64,000 bases of DNA, taken from positions 5,093,501 to 5,157,500 of the forward strand of contig JBAMJR010000070.1 of the NCBI GenBank assembly GCA_038501785.1, given 5' to 3'. The stretch comes from Myoxocephalus aenaeus. Lineage: Eukaryota > Chordata > Actinopteri > Perciformes > Cottidae. The notes below the pieces were generated by a model. It was given only the letters and a program-made list of their open reading frames with translations, was not told where the DNA came from and made no database searches. The position numbers and the translations under genes were made by a program. This document shows positions 1 to 13,288 of this stretch, piece after piece. The stretch's first letter is position 1; every line of letters starts with the position of its first letter.

Positions 1-1689
1 ATTCCTGCAGACAACAAATATGGTATGGTATGCCGCACAACTACATTCATGTTAATTTGCGTTGTATCTGTATAAATTATGTTAAAAAATGAATTCGATC
101 CACTGAACGCAAACCAACCTGGAAGCTACCCAGTGCAGTGAATTACTCCAGACAATACTCCGTTGAATATTATACTAAAGGATGCACAGGCTCTCTGATC
201 GTTATCCTCATGAACTTCAATATGTACATTCAATTCAGTTTACCCAGAAGGCCATGTTGTTGTTTTGATGTAAAACACTGGCTTATAAAAAAAAAGAAAG
301 AAAAACAGCGAGTGATCTGTACTTTGATATGAAATGCAAATGTAATCTCTGGCAACGGGGACTTGCGCCGCTCCATCGTGAGACCGAGAAGAGGATCTCT
401 GGTTTTCTTAGCCCAAAGAATCAGAGGATAGACAGATGGCGTGGGAAGCATGGAGATCAGCGAGCCCCCTCTGCGCATTGAGAGGGTAAACAAAGATTTC
501 CAAATACTAGATGTCAAAAATCCAATCATCTCTCTCCTGTAACGCCAATTAGATATTACAGTATGTTGTTGGATCGTTCTCTCTTTTTTTATTGTAGGAT
601 ATCCTGATGCATCTCTGTTGCATGAGCTAGTTTTATGTGTATATGTTTTGAATTTACTTTCAGTTTCACGCATGCATCAAAAGCAGTATATGTTTCTTAT
701 TATATTTAGCATCTTTTGAGTTGTAACCAGAATAGAATAAACAGCACAGCCGGTATCAAAGGTTTCTAACTTTGCATACTGATGCGGTGCAGAGGATATC
801 TATATCAAGACCACGAGGAGCTCTGCAATGAAATAGAATAGACGGAAACATCTCTTTGATTCATTTAGAACTAAGAAGCGTATAGAATAAATAGTAATAA
901 AATAAGTAATGTCGGTAATGATTTAGACTTCTTTCAGGTCAAATATGTTTTTGAGTATTTGATTGTACTGACAACATACCAGCATGGGGGTTCATTTAAA
1001 AGATATATTCCATGATAAATCATTATGAATTGCCCGAACATCTGAAAACAAGCCACGGACAATAATTGCCACCGAGTTTGAATCCATCTGCAGAGATTTT
1101 TCCATTTTGAGCGAGCAAATTGTTTCAGAATTTCCACCTCCGTCTGCCAGTATAGATCAATAATCTTAAACCATCACAGTGCGCCTATTAATTTCCAGGA
1201 GGCACAGCCAACCTTGTAAACAACCTCATAGTATTTCACACAATGTATGGGTGAAATCAGTGGATTTCGAGTGGTTCACAAATCTCCAACATCGACAAAA
1301 CTGCCATGACAGTGCTGACCTTTGAGTGAATAGAGAGGTAAAAATTGAATATATTGTAGCTTTTTAGCTGTGTTGCTCCAGAGGCTACTTTTATGCTAGC
1401 TGCTCACTCTGAGTATAAACTGCTCCATAAAACAAGAAGTGTTTGCAGACAAGTTATGAGAACTGTGTCGATGATATAAACGTGTCCCTTGAAACAGCCC
1501 GTTGTGCCGTTAGCAATTATGCTAACGAGCTTGCAAACTGACGATTAATGCTAGTCGAGAGACATTTAGCATGCAAGCTAGCTCACAAACTAAGAAAGGC
1601 TAGGTGGGAGTCAACAGCCCAGTACAGAGAAAATGAAAGAATCTTGCTGTTGCCTTTTATTGCTTAATAAACTGCACTGCAACTTATAT
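1..1689. other. Non-coding unique sequence, no gene seen
   Basis: AT-rich, non-repetitive sequence. The longest open frame is a 147-codon ATG-initiated frame on the minus strand (673 to 230). It shows no domain I recognise and ends in a phenylalanine run produced by the A-rich tract at 288-305. Nothing else gene-like is visible. Confidence 0.6.
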
Positions 1690-1852
1690 TCTATTTACTT
1701 TTAGCTTTTTGACTGTTTTTAATGTTTTAGTGAACATTTTTAAATCTTGTTTTCTTTTGCATGCTTTAGCTTTGATGCTTTTTAATGGTTTTATGTGAAG
1801 CACTTTGAAATGCATTGTGGTTGAAATGTGCTATCCAAATAAACTTGCCTTG
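1690..1852 (+). mobile_element. LINE/SINE-like 3' tail (teleost type)
   Basis: The stretch ends in a phrase of the type GAAGCACTTTGAAATGCATT followed by a short A-rich spacer and AAATAAACTTGCCTTG. From memory, this layout (a 'GTAAAGCACTTTGA...ATAAATAAA' module) is the 3' end of abundant teleost L2/V-SINE-like retroposons. The sequence upstream is T-rich and decayed, so no coding part is visible. The 5' boundary is approximate. The assignment rests on recall, not on a database match. Confidence 0.6.
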
Positions 1853-2458
1853 TGGGAGCCAATCTCACATGACAGAGTTCCCAGCTTTGTAGTGCGTTAA
1901 CCTCCAGCCTCAGTAACTCAACAAGACTTGGAATCAGTTCTAGAACTACTTACTTTAAACAATATCTAAGACATATGCAGAGCCAGGCCTAGACATAGGA
2001 TGGATGTATAGCCAAGTGCGTGGTTAATTGGGAGCGTGCCAAAAACACTTCTGATAATTTCGTGACCAGGGCCAAACCTCAAAACATGACGTCATCAGAC
2101 TTCCTCTACATTTCTCCGGCATCCCAATGTTTAACCAGAGTTTCCACCGAGTGCTACAACGCGCCTCACTTTCCGAGTTGCCCCCAGCATCACCATCCAC
2201 ATAGCTTACACTTTCAAAGACATAAAGCTGTTTGTGCAGTGTTGTGCACACAGCGGTTGGTGGAATTGGCGGCAAATCAAGGGGAAACCAGCTAAAAATC
2301 TTTTGCCGAGGGCACCGAATCGGTCAGGGCCCCCCGCTCTGTGCATCTGCACCACAACAATCTGTTTAAAAAAATTCCAGACATCTTTATTTCCCTCGCC
2401 TAGTTTAGCGACATGTTTCGATATCATTTTTTGTGCCGAGCCATTTCTCCAATGAACC
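1853..2458. other. Non-coding, no gene assigned
   Basis: Several overlapping short open frames occur on both strands between 2020 and 2532 (83-108 codons). This is typical of slightly GC-rich sequence and none is recognisable. It may be part of the decayed element suspected just downstream on the minus strand. Confidence 0.45.
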
Positions 2459-2725
2459 TCATGGAAAGTGACAGAAAGTGTGAAGTCGAGACCTGATGCA
2501 ACTTCCAGCGGTTGTTGAGACTGGCGCCACAACGGTTATTATGAACGTGCCTTTAGCAGACATGGGGATTAACGGAACGGTAGCCGGCATTAGGGCACAT
2601 CTCAGCGTTGCAGGGAGCTTGTTCCACAGTGGCACGGCAATCAGGGCTGATTTGTGTGATTGAGAGCGAGCAGTAAATGTTGGCTCATTTGCTCGTTGAT
2701 GGATAATTGGAGCTATTAACAACAT
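2459..2725 (-). pseudogene. Possible LINE ORF2 C-terminal remnant
   Basis: The minus-strand open frame contains the string SALIAVPLWNKLPATLR about a third of the way in. An 'AxPLWNxLPxxLR' pattern is typical of the region just after the reverse transcriptase domain in many fish non-LTR retrotransposons. What follows does not continue into the usual 'FKxxLKTHLF' ending, and no reverse transcriptase motifs are visible upstream on that strand. If the reading is right this is a short decayed fragment. Chance resemblance is quite possible. Confidence 0.25.
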
Positions 2726-5700
2726 GACACTGGTCTCACCTTTATTATAAGATTCTTCTTCACGGTGTTAATGGTTTCCTCTTGGCCGTGTCCTTGCATT
2801 CATTATGAGAAATCCGAGGTTGTTGTGTCGCTTAATGGCGATACCTGATGTGTTCTAGTACTCTGGTGGTTCAATGCATCTTCTTAAGTAGCATTCTGTG
2901 TTATTATTGCGCTTGACAAGAAACAAGAATACTTTGTGCTGAAAAAAATCTTGACTTAACTAAATGTATTCCTCTATGTTCATCTATTTTTGTCTTTTGC
3001 AGAGGGGACATTTTTACAGCAGCACCTACACTTCAAAATGGAAATTACTGGGGACAGAAAATGAGGCAGAGATGAAGCAAATATAAGCACATAATGCCTC
3101 TACGCTTCCTCTAGTCCCTGCAGGCTGCAGAATGAATTAATACAATATACCTTATTGTGCTTTGAAGCTTAAACTTTATATTTCCACCTTCAAATGTGCC
3201 TCCTCGTCCCACGGGACACACGGTCACATAAACCTCACGGTGTTACATAAATGTGTTTTATGATGAATATTCTAATGGTCTCGGCTTTGTTTTATATTCA
3301 ACGGGGGGTCAGTTTTTTACCCATTTTTCAAAGAGAAGGAATTTTGTTAATTAGCTGTGGCCCTTTTTGTTACGCACTCATTAAAATTAATTCAAACTTT
3401 ATTTTATTTGCATAACTCGTTAGGATTATACAAACACACACATATACAAAGAATCGAATTCATATTGCGGTTGATTAATAAAGAGTCTCTGGGCAGGAAA
3501 CAAATGAAAGGCTCCTCCGCTTTATTTGAAGATGATGTGTGGGAAATGATTTGCTTTTTGGGCTCAGATCCAAGTCCTTGTCACACGGGAGATGAATGTG
3601 CTAAGTCGCTGTTGCTTGTTGACAAAGATGGGCTGTGTCAAAATGTTTTGTTTGATATACGGCGGTGACAGAACTCCAAAGTTAATCAGGGGCATCTTGA
3701 ATAATTGGGCTTTCTGAATATGCTGAGTCAGCGTAAAAGGTGCAGTCTCGCTTGTAACAAAGAAAAAAGGATCAAAAAAAGAATCCTTTAGGGGGGTCTT
3801 CTTACTTCTTACTGATCGTGCAGAAAAACCTTCAGGCGGTACTGCTGTTCTAAGAACATCCTTATTAAAGTTTATAACAATATATCATATATTTTTTTAA
3901 CAAATGGACATTTTTTCCCCCCAGTTTAAGACACCGGCTTTAATTTTAGATTCTGACCTAACTAACGGACCACATTCTGGACTTCATTTACACCAAGTGT
4001 CCAGCAGAAGCGTGCCCTTACTGTCAAAATTAAGATTCCTGTGCAGGACTTTGGATGCACTTGAAGGTCTCGCGTGCTGGATTTCACGCCATCTAGCTGC
4101 GAGGTTTCAGATTGCAACCAACTGAAACTCCTCCTGTGTGCCAAGCAGGTATAAGAACCGCGGTTGCTGACGCAATAACACAAATAAAATGCATATGGCC
4201 CCTTATAGAGCCAGTTTTGGGTTTGTCCGTTCTGGGCTTCTGTAGAAACATGACGGCCGGCTCCGTGAAGATAACCGGCTCATCCTAAGGGAATGAAAAA
4301 GACAACGATTCATATTTTCAGGTTTACACTAAAGGAAAACATACTCATTAATATTATATTACATTTCTACCAATAGATCCCTCTAAATACTACAACATTG
4401 GACCTTTAATTAAGAGTCCTTTCAAACATCTCATCAGGTTTAAGGGCACACTTATTGAAACATTCATGTAATTAATTTCTACTTCACTGTTTGGCCTTCT
4501 GTTTAAATGACTAGTCGTGTTGCTGAATATAATAATTAAAGTTTTTGACAGAAAACATTTGTTTTCAACAATTAATTACATGTTTGAAGTAGATTTGATC
4601 CATTTATGCCATCCCATAATGAAACTTGCGACGGTGTCCATTTTGTTCCTGTTATCTGCCGAAAGCAGCTCAGTGAGCGACAGCTTGTGTTTATCTTGGC
4701 AAGATGTTAAGATTGGAAGTCCTGACACTCAATGTAAAGCAAATATTTGAAGTTGTTTGTCTGTGGATCCCCCCGCCTCCCCATGTGCATCCTAATATTG
4801 CTTCATGATGGAATCTGCACAGATGCCCGGCTGCGGCAGAACTTCCTCATAAAATACAATCGTATGTGTATCATTAAGCTGAGGAAAATAAAAATGGCCC
4901 TTGCTTTTTCTCAGGTCAAAGGATCCTCAGGAGCCCCTGTTTACCATATCTACCTGTCCTCGCTCTCCCAAAAGTGTCGCATTACAAATATCATCGTGAG
5001 CTAATGTCCTCGCGGACCGGTCGATGGTATATTTTTCGGCTGGTTGACTCCAGACAAGAGCTCCCGTATAGAAGATGTAGGCCATGGGTTTGTGACCCCC
5101 AACCCTCTTTTTCTAATGACTTTTTAAGTCACATTGAATGCCATGAAATTACAGTTTTATTTCCATTCCATTGTGAAAATTAACTGCAAAAAAAGAAATT
5201 AGACAGCAGGCATTGCTTGTTTTTTTGTTTAAATAAACCTCCCTGAAGGTGCGACTTCCTTTCCTTTGAATGTGTTGAACCATCAAAACGAGTCAGCGCT
5301 GTGATAGTTTACACTGATATGGAAATCAAGCTTAATTAAATACATTTTCAGATAATACAATTTTTTCATATTTTTTTATACATTTCATAGACAATCGTTC
5401 AGATTTAGATCAACGATCGGAATCAAAGAGGCAATTACATTTATGAAACACTCGTTCCAATCAATGTCTGTGGCTGATTCATTACAAATTGAAAGAGTGT
5501 TGTTTATCTACTTGTCTGTGGTGACATGTGCAATATAATTGCGAGCCACTTCATGGGAGCTCTCCAAAATCTTCCCAGACAGATGACATTTTTGTTGCTT
5601 CTATTGGTCTGTGCCAATTCCTTTCATTCTCTATTGCCTGACAGTTTATTGATGTTTTGCAACAGCTGTTATGACACGTATTAATTCTGTGCTTGAAAGA

Positions 5701-6662
5701 ATACCAGCCTGCCCAGAGAAATAACATTTTCGCTTTTGGAAATAATGAAAAGATGTGGCGCGACGGGGCTCAATTCAGCTCCTGACATTACCTTTAACAC
5801 TGAGGATACCTGAAGGGCACGGCCATCATATCGGGGCTTTGTAAAGCGGCATCTCTAATTAATTATTAATATGGAAACCACTGAGTTGTTTGTCTCGGGC
5901 GCTAGTGGAAAACGGCTAAATAAATACAGTGCTGTTGTTTTATTTCAGGGAGCTCTGGGAGATCATGACACAAATATTTTTTTTGTGTGTTTCCGAGGCC
6001 AGCAGAAAACTCCCCGGAGTTAATTTACCTCGGTGTAGCAGCCAAACCCCCTACCGCGGTGACTCACCTCTACCGGCAAACAGATTAGGTTCAGAGAGAG
6101 ACTTGGCAACAAGAACAAAAAAAAGTACTCTCCTTATGAGTTTAACCCATTGGTGAAGGAAAAACTATTTATGAGGCGGACTTAGAGTTCAGCTCAGTGG
6201 GAACACTGCTAGCCGGGTGAAAACACATTAATCTTTGGACCGGGAGTGTTGGCAAAGGAACGGCACCGAGAGCCAAGCACATATCACACTTCTGGCTGCT
6301 GGCTGTTATTATATTGAATTTGGTGTTTAAACAGCAGCTGTTTGGGAAACGGTTCTGATCGCTGTCATCAGGTGACAATTACTGACCGGGGAATACAGAG
6401 CATGCACTGAATCCAGGACCTCGCTGTCATTCTTTACCACAGAAAATGTTATGTTTTCTTGCCTTTTTTAAAAAGGTTTTTACATCATTCTGAAGCTTCC
6501 CAGTGTTTCTCCTTCTGTATTCAAATCAGAATATATACATTTCGGTTGGAGAAAGTTGTTTTTTAGCATCAAAATGTGATTGTCCAAAGCCCTTCTATGA
6601 AATATATCTATATATATTTTTTTATTATTATTTAGTATAAATAATTATTGGTCGATGATATA
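2726..6662. other. AT-rich unique sequence, no gene
   Basis: No exon-like open frame; the longest is 103 codons at 3357-3668 and is unrecognised. A T-rich/A-rich stretch around 6600-6660 leads into the first MITE. An ATTA-dense block at about 5850-5875 (overlapping homeodomain-type core sites) is the only regulatory-looking spot. Its function is not shown. Confidence 0.55.
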
Positions 6663-7033
6663 TACCGTAAACGTCGGGTTACGAGCCGCTACTACCTTCG
6701 GTCAGTGTCCCCGTTAGCTCCCCACTGTAGCCAGCTGGGGCTCCTGCTAGCGCTCCGTTACTTCCCCGCTAACTTCCGCTAGCTCCCGAAAAACCACCGA
6801 AGGTAGCGGGACCAGGCTCGACACCCGACTTGGGCAGAGGGGACGCGGGCAGTAGCAGCAGCAGCGGGCGGTGGCAGCAGCAGCGGCTGGTAGCAGCAGC
6901 AGCGCTACCTAGCAGCAGCGCTACCTAGCAGCAGCGCTAGCTAGTAGCAGCGCTAGCTAGCGCTGCTACTAGCTTGCTACAGCGGGGACACTGACCGGCC
7001 GTAGGAGCGGCTTGTAGCCCGACGTTTACGGTA
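6663..7033 (+). mobile_element. GC-rich foldback MITE, copy 1
   Basis: The element runs from TACCGTAAACGTCGGG to its near-exact reverse complement CCCGACGTTTACGGTA, inside a TA-rich flank (TATA on both sides), which fits a TA target duplication. The terminal inverted repeats extend about 50 bp with mismatches. A second foldback lies inside: CTACCTTCGGT near the left end pairs with ACCGAAGGTAG at about 6797-6807. The core is rich in AGC triplets and GCTAGCTAGC strings. There is no open frame, so it must rely on a transposase in trans. The superfamily is not assigned; the TIR start is reminiscent of MITE ends common in vertebrates. Confidence 0.85.
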
Positions 7034-10000
7034 TATATACTCCCACTCATAGGCTAGTGGCTTTGGGCTACATTAGCCATTACTAGCACAGCACATCCCA
7101 ATCTGTATAGATGACTGAATGGAGTGTTGCATTGTGGGTTATGTAGGCACCAGGTTTTCACGCGGAAGACAAATGTGTAAAAACTGAAAAGACTATCTCT
7201 GGTTCTGAAAATAAACTATCTATTTTGAGTCCAACAATGTTGGATAGATGCAATGCTAACTTATCGGCGTACTCTCATACTGGCGGCAGATAAAGAATGT
7301 ATGAATAATTTGCATCTCACTTTATTTGCTGTTTTGATTGAAGGGAAGTTTTCCGTATTACCGCTGTGTTTACGCACTTTGACAAGTGGAAGTCTGGCCG
7401 GCTGCTGGAGTTTTCGTCCCGTCGGGTGTTGATATCAGAGCGTAAGAAAAGTGTCCACACATTGACGTTTAGCTCATTAACAAGAAACCTGCTTCAAGCA
7501 AACAAACAAAGTGATGACTGCAGGCTTTACAACATACTACAGAAATGGAATAAGTGTGAAATGTCTGCTGGAAAGAGAAAGAAAACTCTTCAGATGTACA
7601 GATGTTATCGTGAAGACTTTACTGTACAGACAGGGTTTTATATCTCACACCTAGTTTCCACCCTGGAAACAAATACACAAACAGGATATTTGTATTCTAA
7701 GTGCTTGTAACTGAACCCTCTCCCTTCATTACCCACCGTGGGTCGCTCTCACACGGGTCATTTATCACACAAAACCCAATAGTGTCCCAACGTTAAATTA
7801 GACCACTTTGACTAATGGCAGAGAGGGAAATGTAACATTCTGCCTATTGATATAACAGAAAAGGAGAAATGCATGTAATGATCCAGAAATTCCCATTTCT
7901 GAGAGAACACCCACAAATATCCTTTAAAATCCCCCCCTCCTCCCAAAGTTCAATTTGAAACTTTATGCCCAGTTTGTGCCACATAAGCCGTGCTAAATGT
8001 CTTGTCAAATGGAAGCTGACTTTTCATGCAATGAAGGGGAATAGCCATTTGGAACAAAGAGCCGTTATTGGAGGCAATATTAAAAGCAATCCATTCTAAT
8101 CTGTGTGATAACAGGTCTGTGGCCTTTTTTCAAAGCCTACTGCATGAGAACCAATAAAAAAAGAAGGAAGCACTTGGATATATTGCAGAATCAATATCAT
8201 ATTTAAAGTGCTCATACAAATTTTGTGTCTAGTATTGTTTTATATTAACAGCCAGGAGCTGGCAGATAAAATGTTATCACCCATGGCTTATGCGATTATT
8301 TCTACCAGCAATGAAAAATCTGGCAGCGTTTAGCTTACTCCATACAGGAATAACAGAAATGTAAGTGTGGAGACAAAGCACATTTATTCAGACTTAAACT
8401 TTAATACTGTGTTGGTGCAAATATAGACTGTAATAACAACAAGGCTGCAAAAGAAAAAGAAGAAGAAGCACCATGCTGCTGTTTACAGGACATTCGGTGC
8501 AATATGAGTATTTAAGGATGTGTTCATTAACAGCAGAACATCACAGGAGAGATGCTGTTAAAAGAAGCCACAGACTGTGTGAAGGAACACAAAAAAAAGA
8601 GGGTGGCGAGCTCCCGTCTCGGCGAACACAAGGACATCTGGACCGACGGTTTGATTCCCACCTTGCACCACATGGTGAGATTTGGAAAGACGTGGAGCAG
8701 TTTAGCCGAAGCCTCTGTGAAATGAAACCACCTCCGTCTTGTTTTTTTAACCTCACATTCCATTAAATGTTTCCGTAAATTACGTGTCTGTTCCGACGTT
8801 TTCATGTTTTTGTTTTTTTCCCCCCGCACAAATTATATTTCCTCCTTTTTTTTTGTCGTGAATTGAGCAGCGGAAGAGAAGAAGAAACGTCCGTCCTAAA
8901 CTTCTTTAACCTTGGTCCTCTTTGATGGCGTTCTCCTCACAGGAGGAGGCCTCGGCGCCGCCTCTGACCGCGCGCCGAGCGGCGGGACTAATGATTAGAA
9001 CTTCTTTAAATAACGTTAGAAAATCCCCCCGCTTATTATTTCTCCCGTCTGTTCTCCCCGCTCTATAATGACAAATCTTAGACCTTCAGAGTGTACACAA
9101 TTATTATTCCTCTTTTCCTCCCCCGGCCCGTGGAGACGTTTCCTGGGCTGTTTGATGAGTGAATCCTCTGTGGTCTTTTTTTTTCTTCTTCTTCCCATTG
9201 TACCTCTAAAATAAAGCGCAATTTAAATTAGGTTCTGCTTAGTCTCTCATGTCTTGCTCAGTATATTCCCCCTCCCACTTCAAGGAGGTACAGTTTCTAG
9301 TTGAGAGAATGTACTCTGCTGCTACCTACTGTTTGTTTTCTCCTTTCTAATCTGTATAGCTTAACTCTTAGCCCTTTCAACCCTTTGAGCTTTTGCTAAC
9401 CTTTTCTTCATGGCTGGTATTTATTTATTATTTTGTGTTTTTTTCCCCCAGCAGTGACTCACAGACAGTGTTTATGGGGGTCATTCACACATGGCTGCTC
9501 GGCAGGGCTTAACTGTTGGCCTCGGAAATGTGCAAACGGCAAATCCATCCACATTTCTCTTTCCTGCGATCCAACCGGAGAAAAGACGAACACGGAACTA
9601 ATTAGAATGTGAGAAATCTTTTTTCTCTGTCTTTTTCGTGTGTTCTTCGCATATCGAAGCTCGATATGTAGCCTGCTGACGCAAAATGACATGACACGCT
9701 GGATAACCTGCAAGAACAGCGCCGCTGGGACTCAAATTTGGGCATTTTTTTTGCATTTTTCGCCTTATTTAGCATTTTGCTAACTCCTCCTACAATTTTT
9801 ATGTGATCGACTTCAATTCTGTTCGAGGTGAACTAATATTACCACCGGCAAAAAAATGCACGCGTTACTTTATAACTATGATTTAAGTCAAAATGTGCGA
9901 CTAATACGCGTTTTGGCCAGTATGAGCACGAGTAACCCTGAACTGGGGGTCTTATCTAGTGGTTTGAGGGTCCCAGCAAACATCGTCTTGCTTTACTTTA

Positions 10001-10244
10001 CACCCGTCATCTCACTGGGATTGTTGATATTATTAGTAGTAGTGTTTTTCTTTTCTTTTTCAGAAGCAAAAGTATTAACAATTTAAAGTGAAACTTTGAA
10101 TATCCCACAGTAAAAGTCCTATATAATACTGATAGTTTATGACTATTATAATGTTTTAATCATTTTAATTGTAACATTTTGTGAATCAAATGTGTATCTG
10201 TTTGTACCAGTAATATGATCTGTTAAGAAGAAGTACAGTATAAG
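7034..10244. other. Unique sequence between MITE copies 1 and 2
   Basis: A 114-codon frame at 7366-7710 and several shorter frames are unrecognised. Minor features are a GAA tract near 8455-8468, a T run at 8848-8855, and a small CpG-dense hairpin at 8951-8979 (listed separately). No gene is supported. Confidence 0.5.
8951..8979. repeat. CpG-rich short inverted repeat
   Basis: CTCGGCGC at 8951-8958 is the exact reverse complement of GCGCCGAG at 8972-8979, with a 13-nt loop. The surrounding ~45 bp hold about nine CpGs, which stands out against the AT-rich neighbourhood. It could fold in single-stranded form. No function is evident. Confidence 0.6.
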
Positions 10245-10561
10245 TACCGTACTTTTCGGGTTATAAGCCGCTACTACCTTCGGTCAGTGTCCCCGTTAGC
10301 TCCCCGCTGTAGCCAGCTGGGGCTCCTGCTAGCGCTCCGTTACTTCCCCGCTAACTTCCGCTAGCTCCCTGAAAACCACCGAAGGTAGCGGGACCAGGCT
10401 CGACACCCGACTTGGGCAGAGGGGACGCGGGCAGTAGCAGCAGCAGCGGGCAGTAGCAGCAGAAGCGCTATCTAGCAGCGCTAGCTAGCAGCGCTACTAG
10501 CTTGCTACAGCGGGGACACTGATCAGCCGTAGGAGCGGCTTGTAACCCGAAAAGTACGGTA
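10245..10561 (+). mobile_element. GC-rich foldback MITE, copy 2
   Basis: Same family and orientation as copy 1, but with a different terminal variant: TACCGTACTTTTCGGG at the left, and its reverse complement CCCGAAAAGTACGGTA at the right. The left arm continues into the shared GCCGCTACTACCTTCGGTC block and the right into the shared AGCGGGGACACTGATC block. The core is shortened (fewer AGC triplets) compared with copies 1 and 3. It has no coding capacity. Confidence 0.85.
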
Positions 10562-11354
10562 CACACTACACCTTTTGTAAGTTGGGGTATAATGAACAGT
10601 AAGATCATTAAATTCTTTTCATATCTCAACATCATAATGGATCTATAGCTGTTTGGGGGGGGATAAACAGGCTAGTTCATTAGCGGCGTCCCCAAAATCA
10701 CGACATGTAACGGTATTGAAACGTCCTCTCTGTGGCTGCGGCATCTCAAAAGATGCACGGCCCGCTTGCATCCGGAGCGGCGTACCGGTGGAGCGGATGC
10801 CTCACAGGGGGAATCGGGAAGAGCGATAATAGCGGCGATGTCTAAACTAGGCATCAAAAGTTCCAACACCCGCAAAGTTCAAAGAGAAAAACTTCAACAA
10901 AAAAAAAGTTCATTTGATAAAAGTGTTTCTGATGGAGCGGCACATCACTTTTATTTCAGCAACAGACATATAAAAAGAAAAGAAAAGTAAAAGGTGTTCA
11001 GTTTAGCATGTGACATAGACAGATATTCTCTCTACTCCCCCAGCACACACATAAAGCTGCACGCTGTTCAGTCCATCAAGATCTTTTATTTTGTATCCCT
11101 CTTTCAGCTCTGTGAAGTTTTTTGGGTCTTCTTTCAAGTGAGGGAGTTGTATTTTGGGAAGTTTTGGTGTGTGTTAGTGTGTGTGTTTTGTCCATGGATC
11201 TATAAGCATGTCCCATATCTTCTTTTCACAGACAAGGTCTCTGTGGAAGGCAGATCTCCTCCTCCCCGCTGGGCCTCCCCAAACTGTCGTCTCGTCTTTC
11301 CAATTTTCCTCCCTAAAGGCCAACGAGAACACATTTCACACATCTGTGAGAGAG

Positions 11355-11395
11355 CTTCCTCTTCCTCTTCCTCCTCCTCCTCCTCCTCCTCCTCC
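11355..11395. repeat. CTT/TCC microsatellite
   Basis: CTTCCT units grade into an uninterrupted TCC run of about nine copies. It gives serine, leucine or glutamate homopolymers in three overlapping open frames, all regarded as artefacts. Confidence 0.9.
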
Positions 11396-12189
11396 CCTCT
11401 GTCTTGCCTTCCATACACTTCATTTACACTGACCCTCTTTAACACCTTCCTTATCCATCGAAAGCAGAATCACTGTGGTATATCTGTCGCCACATTAGAT
11501 GAAGCATTTCCTCACCTCTTCGTCGACAACATGCACGGGTTTAAATTTCCCTTTTTCCTCCTTATCACACCTCCAGTCGGTGTAAAGAAGCCACCCGGCT
11601 AGTTTCTGCATGACGCCGTATTATTTTTCTCCGAGCTCCTGCTACTTGAAAGCATGAGAGTGCATCGTTGTGTTGAAAAAAAAAAAAGAAGTAATGGTGT
11701 CAGAAAGGTTTTCCTCCAGTGGGCTGAATTGCAAATATAGCAAATCCTCACACTTACAGGGGCCGCCGCCAACCGTTTTCTAAACCACGTCGCACGTTAT
11801 TAAAGACCAACACAAGTGCACACTCTGCCGGATGCGAGTGCAGCACCGGGGAAAAGAAGATGTAAGAAAAGAAGAAGAAAAAAAAGAGGTTAAATCCATT
11901 ACCCTCCGCTCGACGAGTCAGAGGCTGTGTGTGCTGTGACTGCCCGGTCGAAGTGGGTGAGAAAGAAGAAACACGTCACGGGTCACTTGGCGGGGGTACG
12001 TTAATCATACGTGACTGCCCAGGTAGCATGATGGGAAACAAATTGAGTGTCATTTCTCACCGGAGGACCCCGGCGCAAGACAAGCCACCGCTCTGGCCTC
12101 GGTCCCTCGCTTCCCCGGCTGCAGGAGGCAAGTGGTACATGACAGACTGTACACAGAGGAGTGGACGTTGATGAATGGCTGTGGCGGGT

Positions 12190-12201
12190 GGGGGGGGGGG
12201 G
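12190..12201 (+). repeat. G12 homopolymer
   Basis: Twelve consecutive guanines, preceded by GGCGGGT. A local G-rich patch that could adopt quadruplex-like folding. Confidence 0.85.
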
Positions 12202-13288
12202 AAATGTTCCCCTTTGCCAAAAAAATGCAGAGGACATCATTATCTGGAAGCCGGTGACATTGCGGCAGATATGGAGAAGTCAACAAAACACAACTTAATT
12301 TCCTGTTAATTACTGGAACTGCACACAGGGCTGAAAGCGCCACGTCAACGTCAATATCTTTAATAATACATATCCCTTAAATGATGTCATGAGTTGCTGT
12401 TTTTTGTGTGTGTCAGTCTCAGACATACAACTAGTTGTAGGTGTAGCTGGTCAAAAAGAAACCAGTACAATTACAGATAAGAATACAAAGACAAGTCTTG
12501 TAGAATGTCACAGAATAATGAAAAATACAAAACGGAGGGATGCAATCATGTTCATATTTCTGATCCATTAAGTTGACCGTAGCCACGTGAAGCTCACATT
12601 GCAGGCTTTAGCTTCAGCTATGTAAACACATCGCATCGGGAGATGTAGATAATCTCCCTGGATGAATATGAAGTGGTTATTCTGATCCGCACATCTGGAA
12701 CAACACGGGCCCCGGATCAGATTCCTGATCCGTTTGTCGGGTAAATTAACCTCGGCTATTGAGGCTGCTTTTCAAATCCATACAATCCTTTATCTAATTA
12801 GGTAAGGCACTTAGCTTGTGAGATCATGTAAATTATCTGTATTAATTGATAAAGGCTCCTATCACAGATTCTTAGTTTTTTTGTTTTTGGACCAGGGATC
12901 TTTGCTTGGCAAGTCAGTTCCTCCTTAAGTGAGGACAAAAATGAAATTAAAAACTGCGAGCAGTAGTCAAAAAGGAAAAAGGCTTCTCGTTGTTGGTCCT
13001 CAACGATGTTGCAAGGTAAATGCCTGTGTGCAGTTAGGATGTAAAACACAGAGTCACTTTCAGGGCTCCCTCTAAGGAACAAGTGAACAGTTTGCTTCAT
13101 CAGCAGAAAAGTTCCAGATGGTACGACTTTGACGAGTCAGCAGTACGTGTGACATTATACGGTGCGGGTAATATCAGGTAGATTACAGGAAGGGATCAAA
13201 GCCTTTAATGCAAAATCAATGATATACATGTAAAGTAAAGTTGATTGACGTGTCCTTTAGCACATGACTAACAACTACAACTAACTTA

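Larger units (their letters stand above)
10562..13288. other. Unique sequence, microsatellites, no gene
   Basis: Holds a TCC microsatellite and a 12-base G run (listed separately). The 202-codon frame at 10994-11602 starts at GTG rather than ATG, and its serine run comes from the TCC repeat, so it is not taken as a gene. Confidence 0.5.

Noticed and set aside
230..673. 147-codon minus frame with a PSVYPLILW segment faintly like a GPCR seventh helix
   Set aside because: The resemblance is a few residues only, no other helices are visible, and the end is a homopolymer artefact.
10994..11602. 202-codon plus-strand frame
   Set aside because: Starts at GTG, contains a serine run from the TCC microsatellite, and resembles no known protein.
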